A stretch of DNA of 12,042 nt from Myxococcales bacterium (GTDB lineage: Bacteria > Myxococcota_A > Polyangia > Nannocystales > Nannocystaceae), in NCBI GenBank assembly GCA_020431135.1, contig JAGQIT010000073.1, forward strand, positions 1,327-13,368. The letters are read 5' to 3'. Position numbers and translations under genes: made by a program. The notes under the pieces are model-generated. The model saw only the letters and a program-made list of their open reading frames with translations. It was not told where the DNA came from and searched no databases. This document shows positions 7,164 to 12,042 of the stretch, in pieces (position 1 is the first letter of the stretch; each line of letters starts with the position of its first letter).

Positions 7164-7446
7164 CAGGAGCTCTCGCCTCGGACGCGGCAGAAGCTCGCCG
7201 GCGAAACGATCTCGAGGAGGCCACACAGGCGCTTGTCGCCCGCGTCGATCGACGACGCGAACGCGCCGATGGTACCCGCTCCGTGAGAGCTGCGACAGCG
7301 GATTCGCGCCCCGATCGTCGTCGTCAAGGACGTCCGCGGAGCGCCGCACCTTAGCGCACGTGGTTGCGGTGCCGCGTCCGTGGCCGAAGGCCGTCGAGCG
7401 GCTCACCGGCGGAACCCAGGGAGCGCGTGGGGATTGCGGAGGGCGG
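7164..7446 (-). promoter_or_regulatory. Leader/promoter region of the F420 operon
   Basis: A 283-base gap between the lipoprotein stop and the cofG start; no convincing gene was seen on either strand. The operon promoter should be here. The only recognisable element is a TTGACG (minus strand, 7327-7322) resembling a -35 box. Seventeen bases on, the hexamer AATCCG is a poor -10, so the assignment is weak. A TACCAT at 7275-7270 resembles a -10 box but lacks a partner. No riboswitch-like fold or operator was recognised. Confidence 0.3.
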
Positions 7447-7460
7447 CTAGCAGCCGCCCT
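7440..7460 (-). terminator. Hairpin spanning the lipoprotein stop codon, possible terminator
   Basis: Two perfect 9-base arms (7440-7448 and 7452-7460) flank a 3-base loop and form a very stable GC-rich stem that contains the TAG stop codon and the last Gly-Gly codons. No T-run follows on the transcript, so it is not a canonical intrinsic terminator. It may act with Rho or protect the 3' end. Its position between the lipoprotein gene and the F420 operon suits a transcript boundary. Confidence 0.4.
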
Positions 7461-8790
7461 GCACCTGGCAGCGCAGGCCGCGGACCGCGTCGTAGACCGG
7501 GTAATGGTTGCCGCCGGCGTCGACCCAGGCGAAGTCGTCCCAGCTCGGATCCTTGAGCATGAAGGGGAGGACGTGGACGATCTCCGGCTCGACGAGCCAG
7601 ACCTCCTCGTAGGCGCTCTTCGTCCACGCGGCGACCTGGTCGCGGTTGCCCTCGGCGCCCTTGTTCGGATCGACGGTCCAGCCGGTCTCGGTGATGATCA
7701 CCGGCAGGTCGCCGATCACCTCGAGCTCCTTCTTGTAGTAGAGGAGGCCCGTCGCGGCCCTCCAGTCGGGCTCTTGGTAGGAGACGAAGAAGCCCCAGCC
7801 CTCGCCCTGCGCGGGGTAGGGGTGGCTGGCCCAGGCGTCGAGCTTGTCGCCGAGGTCCGGGACGGCGGTGAGCATCGCCTCGACGAAGGGGATCGAGGTG
7901 ACGCCGGGCTTGAAGTCCTCGCCGCCGCACTGGCACTCGACCGCGCCGCCGGGGGCGAGGCCGCCGTTTAGCACCTTGATCCGCGGGTCGCCGAGGGCGT
8001 GGAGGGCGTCGGCGACGTCCGCCAGCATATGCGCATACTCGGTCGCGGTCTGCTGATAGCCGAGCCAGCCGTCGTTGCCGTCGCCGGGGTCGCAGGTCCA
8101 CTCGTAGCAGAGGTTGGGCTCGTTGTGGACCTCGATGTACATCGGCCAGCCGTCGCGCTTGGGCAGGCTGGCGACGACGTCGGCGTAGGCCTGGGCGAGC
8201 GCGCTGTAGTCGAGGTGCTCGGCGTCGTCGGACTGGTTGCGGACCTTGCGATCGCCCCACGGCGGGCCGAGGCGGATCACCGGGACCTGGTCGGCGTCGT
8301 AGGCCATCTGCGCCGCCTGCTTCCAGTCGGCCGGGGCCTCATGCATGTCCTTGGTGATCCCGGGGAAGGTCAGGCGGATCCCGGCGCCGGCGCCGTTCAG
8401 ATTCGCGCTGAGGCCGATCTGCTCGCTGTCGCCGGGGATCACGAGGCCCATGCCGAAGCGGTTGTCGGGGTTCTCGAGGGCGCCGCCCGTGGTCGTCCCG
8501 CTGGTCCCGGTCGGGTCGTCGGTGGTGGTGCCGGTGGTCCCCGTGGTGGTCGTCCCCGAGGTCGTCGTGTCGGTGGTGCCGGTGTCCGAGGTCGAGCTCG
8601 CGCTGCCGCCGGAGGTCTCGGTCGCGGCGCCCGTCGTCGCGCCGGAGGTCGCGGTCGACGTGGTCGCGGTGGTCGTCCCGCCTGTGTCGGTCGCGCTCCC
8701 CTCGGACATGTCGTCGCCCGCGCAGGCCGCGGCGAGCGCGAGGACGGGGCTGAGGAGGGGCGCGAGGGTGCGGAGGGGGCGGGGGCGCAT
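7447..8790 (-). CDS. Secreted lipoprotein with clan GH-A glycoside-hydrolase-like TIM-barrel domain
   Basis: A 447-residue exported protein, function unassigned. Residues 1-22 form a signal peptide (Arg-rich start, hydrophobic Leu/Ala core) ending at C23 in LALAAAC, a fair lipobox, so it is probably lipid-anchored. Residues 28-103 are a low-complexity Thr/Ser/Gly linker with scattered Asp and Glu. The remainder resembles clan GH-A glycosidases: YIEVHNEPN puts a likely acid/base at E224 in an NEP motif, and VIITETGWT a likely nucleophile at E368. SHPYPA (323-328) would be on the catalytic face. Six further cysteines (228, 233, 286, 288, 441, 447) could form disulfides outside the cytoplasm. 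The ATG at 8790 is preferred because it opens the signal peptide; the frame can extend to a TTG at 8826. No clear Shine-Dalgarno was seen. Substrate and GH family cannot be named from sequence alone; inactive or non-hydrolytic variants are possible. Confidence 0.85.
   Translation of the reverse strand: MRPRPLRTLAPLLSPVLALAAACAGDDMSEGSATDTGGTTTATTSTATSGATTGAATETSGGSASSTSDTGTTDTTTSGTTTTGTTGTTTDDPTGTSGTTTGGALENPDNRFGMGLVIPGDSEQIGLSANLNGAGAGIRLTFPGITKDMHEAPADWKQAAQMAYDADQVPVIRLGPPWGDRKVRNQSDDAEHLDYSALAQAYADVVASLPKRDGWPMYIEVHNEPNLCYEWTCDPGDGNDGWLGYQQTATEYAHMLADVADALHALGDPRIKVLNGGLAPGGAVECQCGGEDFKPGVTSIPFVEAMLTAVPDLGDKLDAWASHPYPAQGEGWGFFVSYQEPDWRAATGLLYYKKELEVIGDLPVIITETGWTVDPNKGAEGNRDQVAAWTKSAYEEVWLVEPEIVHVLPFMLKDPSWDDFAWVDAGGNHYPVYDAVRGLRCQVQGGC
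8482..8709 (-). repeat. Low-complexity Thr/Ser/Gly linker-coding tract
   Basis: An irregular GGT/GTC-rich tract (plus-strand view) encodes the linker of the lipoprotein, with many TTT, TGT and TTG tripeptide-like units. It is degenerate rather than a perfect tandem array. Such tracts probably vary in length between strains through slippage. Confidence 0.65.
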
Positions 8791-8990
8791 GCGCGAAATC
8801 AAGCACAGGAGGGCGCTGCTAGGCAATCTCGCCGGATGAGAAAAATCGCAGTTATCATGGGAAAAGGTGGGCGTAGCGGTCCGTTGCGCATGATTTGCGG
8901 CTGGCGATCCCGAGCCTCTGTTACTAGGTTGGTGGCGGCCGCGGCGCCGACGTCCACTCTCGGTTCGGTCGCTGCGGCGGAGACAAGCCC
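8791..8990. promoter_or_regulatory. Divergent intergenic region between lipoprotein and CBS-protein genes
   Basis: A 200-base gap between divergent starts, which must hold promoters for both genes. It contains the most A/T-rich patch of the window (about 8836-8870, with GAAAAA and GGGAAAAGG runs), which is likely to melt or bind a regulator. On the plus strand TTGCGG near 8897 and a TTACT-type hexamer near 8921 are a weak promoter candidate for the CBS gene. No confident -35/-10 pair or inverted-repeat operator was identified. Confidence 0.3.
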
Positions 8991-9386
8991 ATGCAAGTAC
9001 AGCAGCTCCGTGTTCGCGACGTCATGAGCACCTCGCCGGTGTCGATCCCCCACGACCTCACCCTCGAAGACGCCGCTCAACGGATGTTCGAGCACGACAT
9101 TCGCCACCTCCCCGTGCTCGAGGGGGGCCACGTCGTCGGCCTCGTCAGCGCCCGCGACATCGCCATGCTCGACTCGATCCCCAACGTCGATCGCAGCAAG
9201 GTGTTGATCGAGCAGGCGATGACCCAGGGGGCGCACACCTGCGGTCCGGATGAGCCGCTCGTCGACCTGATCAGGGTGATGGTCGACCAGAAGAAGGGCT
9301 CGGCCGTGGTCATGGAGGGGGGCAAGCTCGTCGGCATCGTCACGACGATCGACGCGCTCGCCTTGCTGATGAACTACCTCAACTGA
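8991..9386 (+). CDS. Small two-CBS-domain protein
   Basis: A 131-residue soluble protein made only of two CBS motifs forming one Bateman module. Such modules bind adenine nucleotides or related ligands and often act as stand-alone sensors. Domain 1 covers roughly residues 7-60 (VMSTSPVSI start, then GLVSARDIAML with D56), and domain 2 roughly 75-130 (AMTQGAHTC start, then GIVTTIDALALL with D121). Both domains retain the Asp that usually contacts ribose. No effector domain is fused. The ATG has a GGAG 8 bases upstream. It is on the plus strand ahead of a strong terminator, so it is probably transcribed alone. Partner and ligand are unknown. Confidence 0.93.
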   Translation: MQVQQLRVRDVMSTSPVSIPHDLTLEDAAQRMFEHDIRHLPVLEGGHVVGLVSARDIAMLDSIPNVDRSKVLIEQAMTQGAHTCGPDEPLVDLIRVMVDQKKGSAVVMEGGKLVGIVTTIDALALLMNYLN

Positions 9387-9404
9387 TCCGCGGCGAGAGC
9401 AGCG

Positions 9405-9439
9405 GACGCGGCGGGTCGCCTCGGGCGGGCCGCCGCGTC
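9405..9439 (+). repeat. Alternative hairpin that competes with the terminator
   Basis: GACGCGGCGG at 9405-9414 pairs perfectly with 9430-9439, which is most of the 5' arm of the terminator. The same ten bases recur at 9467-9476 in its 3' arm. The two folds exclude one another. This could be an attenuator arrangement or a by-product of very GC-rich sequence. Confidence 0.45.
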
Positions 9440-9483
9440 GCGTTCTCGGCGGCCGCGCGCGTCGCCGACGCGGCGGCCGTTTT
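9428..9483 (+). terminator. Intrinsic terminator after the CBS-protein gene
   Basis: Perfect 13-base arms, GGCCGCCGCGTCG at 9428-9440 and its complement at 9466-9478, are separated by a 25-base GC-rich loop and followed by TTTT at 9480-9483. The stem directly preceding a T-run fits Rho-independent termination. The loop is longer than usual and has internal pairing. It ends 30 bases before the next gene. An upstream copy of part of the 3' arm (9405-9414) can compete for the 5' arm. Confidence 0.65.
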
Positions 9484-9513
9484 CGCGCCGATTCATGTAC
9501 TCTGCGCCGTGTG

Positions 9514-11970
9514 ATGGCTGCTCCCTCTCTCCCCTCGCGCGCCCGCGTCGTCATCATCGGCGGCGGCATCATCGGCTGCTCGGTCGCCTACCACCTCGCT
9601 CACATGGGCTGGACCGACGTCGTCCTCCTCGAGCGCGACCGCCTGACCTCGGGGACCACCTGGCACGCCGCCGGCCTCGTCGTCACCTTCGGCTCGACCT
9701 CCGAGACGATGATGGGGATGCGGATCTACAGCCGCGACCTCTACGCGCGCCTCGAGCAGGAGACGGGGCTGTCGACCGGCTTCAACCCGGTCGGCTTCAT
9801 CGAGGTCGCGACCGATCGCGATCGCCTCGAGGAGTACCGCCGGGTCTCGGCCTTCAACCGCCTGTGCGGCGTCGACGTCCACGAGATCTCGGCGAAGGAG
9901 GTGAAGGAGCTCTTCCCGATCGCCCGCACCGACGACATCCTCGCCGGCTTCTACGTCAAGGAGGACGGCCGCGGGAACCCGGTCGACATCACCATGTCGC
10001 TGGCCAAGGGCGCGAAGATGCAGGGCGCGCGGATCTTCGAGCAGGTCGCGGTCAAGGACGTCCTCGTCGAGCGCGGCGAGGTCCGCGGCGTCGAGACCTC
10101 GCACGGGACGATCGAGGCCGAGTACGTGGTCAACTGCGCCGGCATGTGGGCGCGCCAGCTCGGCGAGCGCAGCGGCGTGACGATCCCGCTGCAGGCCGCC
10201 GAGCACTACTACCTGATCACCGAGGCGATGCCCGAGATCCGCCGCGACTTCCCGGTGCTCGAGGATCCGGCCTCCTACACCTACCTCCGCGAGGAGGGCG
10301 GCGGGCTGATGGTCGGCCTCTTCGAGCCGGTCTGCGCGCCGTGGAAGGTCGGCGGGATCCCCGAGAGCTTCTCCTTCGGCGAGATCCCGCCGGACTGGGA
10401 TCGCATGACGCCCTACCTCGAGCGGGCGATGTCGCGGATCCCCGGGTCGACCGAGGTCGGCGTCAAGAAGTTCTTCTGCGGCCCCGAGAGCTTCACCCCT
10501 GACCTCGCGCCGATCGTCGGCGAGGCGCCCGAGGTGAAGAACTACTTCGTCGGCGCCGGCCTCAACTCGATCGGCATCATCATCGGCGGCGGGGTCGGCC
10601 GCGTCCTCGCCCACTGGATCGTCAACGGCCGCCCCGACGTCGACGTCACGGGGATCAACATCGACCGCTTCCACAGCTACCAGCGCAACCCGGCCTACCG
10701 GCGCACGCGCACCGTCGAGTCGCTGGGCATGGTCTACAAGTGCCACTATCCGACGCGGTCGATGAAGACCGCGCGCGACGCCAAGCGCTCGGCGATCCAC
10801 GACCGCCTCGCGGGTCAGGGCGCCTACTTCAAGGACGTCAGCGGCTGGGAGAGCCCGGACTGGTACGCGCCGCCCGGGGTCGAGCCGAGGGTCGACAAGC
10901 TCTCGTGGGGGCGGATGAACTGGTTCCCCTATTGGGTGGCCGAGCACCGCGCCTGTCGCGAGGGCGTGATCCTCATGGACATGTCCTTCATGGCCAAGTT
11001 CCTCGTCCAGGGGCGCGACGCCGGTAAGGTGCTCAATTGGATCTCCGCCGGCAACGTCGACGGCAAGGCCGGCCGGGTCACCTATACGCAGTGGCTGAAC
11101 GCCGGCGGGACGATCGAGGCCGACGTCACCGTGACGAAGCTGGGCGACGAGCGCTTCATCGTCGTCGCCTCGGACACCGCCCACCGCCACGCCGAGACCT
11201 GGCTGCGCCGCCACGTCGGCGACGCCCACGCCTTCGTCACCGACGTCACCTCCGGCTACGCGCAGATCAACATCCAGGGGCCGCGCTCGCGCGAGCTCCT
11301 CCAGAGCCTGACGACCCACGACCTGAGCGCCGAGGCCTTCCCCTTCCGCGCGGTCGCGGACATCGACATCGGCTTCGCCCGCGCCCTCTGCCTGCGGATC
11401 ACCTACCTCGGCGAGCTCGGCTACGAGCTCTACATCCCTAGCGAGCAGGCGACCCACGTCTATGATCAGATCATCGCCGTCGGCGACCGCTTCGGCCTGC
11501 GCCACGCCGGACTCAAGGCGCTGGCGAGCCTGCGGATGGAGAAGGGCTACCGCGACTACGGCCACGACATCGACAACACCGACTCGGTGCTCGACGCCGG
11601 CCTCGGCTTCGCCGTCAGCATGAAGAAGAGGGGCGGCTTCCTCGGCAAGGAGGCGGTCGCCGCCCAGAAGGCGGCCGGACCGCTCCACCAGCGGCTCCTC
11701 CAGATCCTGGTCAAGGATCCGAAGCCGCTGATGCACCACGCGGAGATCGTCTATCGTGACGGCGCGCGCGTCGGCTACATCCGCGCGGCCTCCTATGGTC
11801 ATACCTTGGGCGGCGCCGTCGGCCTGGCGATGATCGACGCCGGCGAGCCCCTCGACCGCGCGTGGATCGAGGCCGGCGCCTGGGAGGTCGACATCGCCGG
11901 CGCGCGCTACCCGGCGATCGCCTCGCTGGCGCCGCTCTACGACCCGAAGAACCTGCGGGTGAAGTCGTAG
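9514..11970 (+). CDS. FAD-dependent dehydrogenase with C-terminal GcvT folate domains (dimethylglycine/sarcosine dehydrogenase-like)
   Basis: An 818-residue flavoprotein. The N-terminal half is a D-amino-acid-oxidase-type FAD domain: VVIIGGGIIG with G16, G18 and G21 of the dinucleotide fold, then TSGTTWHAAGLV. H51 there aligns with the histidine that carries covalent FAD in dimethylglycine and sarcosine dehydrogenases. GPESFTPDLAPIVG (from 324) and GAGLNSIGIIIGGG (from 348) complete the FAD/substrate site. After a short FAO_M-like bridge, residues from about 465 are aminomethyltransferase (GcvT) like: DMSFMAKF (489), LGELGYELY (632-640) and RMEKGYRDYGHDI (674-686). A GcvT C-terminal barrel follows from about 728. 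The family oxidatively demethylates N-methyl-glycines and passes the methylene group to tetrahydrofolate. The exact substrate cannot be read from sequence. ATG 9514 is used; GTG 9511 is equally possible. No Shine-Dalgarno is evident. Confidence 0.92.
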   Translation: MAAPSLPSRARVVIIGGGIIGCSVAYHLAHMGWTDVVLLERDRLTSGTTWHAAGLVVTFGSTSETMMGMRIYSRDLYARLEQETGLSTGFNPVGFIEVATDRDRLEEYRRVSAFNRLCGVDVHEISAKEVKELFPIARTDDILAGFYVKEDGRGNPVDITMSLAKGAKMQGARIFEQVAVKDVLVERGEVRGVETSHGTIEAEYVVNCAGMWARQLGERSGVTIPLQAAEHYYLITEAMPEIRRDFPVLEDPASYTYLREEGGGLMVGLFEPVCAPWKVGGIPESFSFGEIPPDWDRMTPYLERAMSRIPGSTEVGVKKFFCGPESFTPDLAPIVGEAPEVKNYFVGAGLNSIGIIIGGGVGRVLAHWIVNGRPDVDVTGINIDRFHSYQRNPAYRRTRTVESLGMVYKCHYPTRSMKTARDAKRSAIHDRLAGQGAYFKDVSGWESPDWYAPPGVEPRVDKLSWGRMNWFPYWVAEHRACREGVILMDMSFMAKFLVQGRDAGKVLNWISAGNVDGKAGRVTYTQWLNAGGTIEADVTVTKLGDERFIVVASDTAHRHAETWLRRHVGDAHAFVTDVTSGYAQINIQGPRSRELLQSLTTHDLSAEAFPFRAVADIDIGFARALCLRITYLGELGYELYIPSEQATHVYDQIIAVGDRFGLRHAGLKALASLRMEKGYRDYGHDIDNTDSVLDAGLGFAVSMKKRGGFLGKEAVAAQKAAGPLHQRLLQILVKDPKPLMHHAEIVYRDGARVGYIRAASYGHTLGGAVGLAMIDAGEPLDRAWIEAGAWEVDIAGARYPAIASLAPLYDPKNLRVKS

Positions 11971-12018
11971 CGAGGTAGCCTGTCGCTGGTGCACTGGCGG
12001 CTGGCGCAGGGCGACGGT

Positions 12019-12042
12019 CATGGGCCTCGATCGAGGCCCATG
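12019..12042 (+). terminator. Perfect 24-base palindrome, probable terminator stem cut by the window edge
   Basis: The last 24 bases equal their own reverse complement: a 10-base arm CATGGGCCTC, central GATC, then the complementary arm. It starts 48 bases after the dehydrogenase stop. As a hairpin it would be a stable terminator stem; any T-run would be beyond the window. A protein-binding palindrome is the alternative. Positions 11971-12018 hold nothing recognisable. Confidence 0.5.

Noticed and set aside
6078..7286. Plus-strand open frame (402 codons) opposite cofG
   Set aside because: Antisense shadow with no recognisable motif; cofG on the other strand has the complete radical SAM signature.
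7164..7406. N-terminal extension of cofG
   Set aside because: The added 81 residues resemble translated intergenic DNA and would give an unusually long CofG.
8482..8709. GGT/GTC-rich tract considered as a CRISPR or satellite repeat
   Set aside because: The units are irregular and in frame, and they encode the Thr/Ser/Gly linker of a lipoprotein.
8836..9027. Small plus-strand frame beginning MRKIAVIMGKGG
   Set aside because: The first residues look protein-like because of an A/T-rich patch, but there is no ribosome site, the remainder is unstructured, and it runs into the CBS gene in another frame.
9493..12021. Very long minus-strand open frame (842 codons) opposite the FAD dehydrogenase
   Set aside because: The product is a monotonous Arg/Asp/Val/Leu/Ala mixture without motifs. 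It mirrors the G/C-biased third positions of the real gene, which has clear family motifs along its whole length.

Overview
The window is about 70% G+C, with strong G/C bias at third codon positions. It reads like a chromosomal segment of a Gram-negative soil or marine bacterium, most likely a myxobacterium of the Nannocystis/Enhygromyxa type. This placement is an inference. It rests mainly on a predicted lipoprotein with a long Thr/Ser/Gly-rich linker after its signal peptide, a style common in that group, together with a separate-gene coenzyme F420 pathway. No rRNA, tRNA, insertion sequence or CRISPR array was seen.

Layout. (1) Positions 7163 down to 90, minus strand: a tightly packed seven-gene run in the order cofG, cofH, F420:NADP oxidoreductase (npdG/fno), cofE, cofD, cofC and a PvdE/SyrD-like peptide-exporter ABC transporter. 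Five junctions overlap or abut and the sixth has an 8-base gap, so the set is almost certainly one transcript. (2) Positions 8790 to 7447, minus strand: a secreted lipoprotein with a clan GH-A glycoside-hydrolase-like domain. A hairpin spans its stop codon. (3) Plus strand: a small two-CBS-domain protein (8991-9386), a strong intrinsic terminator (9428-9483), and a large FAD/tetrahydrofolate-type dimethylglycine or sarcosine dehydrogenase-like protein (9514-11970). The window ends in a perfect 24-base palindrome.

How the genes work together. CofG and CofH make the deazaflavin FO from 5-amino-6-ribitylaminouracil and tyrosine. CofC activates a three-carbon phospho-acid with GTP and CofD joins it to FO. 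CofE adds glutamates, and the F420:NADP oxidoreductase exchanges hydride between F420 and NADP(H). Two things stand out. No dehydro-F420 reductase domain accompanies CofE, which leaves open a 3-phosphoglycerate-type F420. The last gene is an exporter of a peptide-type family translationally coupled to cofC, which raises the possibility of export of F420, an intermediate or a glutamylated derivative. The export idea is a hypothesis; the co-transcription is well supported by gene spacing. The plus-strand genes look unrelated to the F420 operon.
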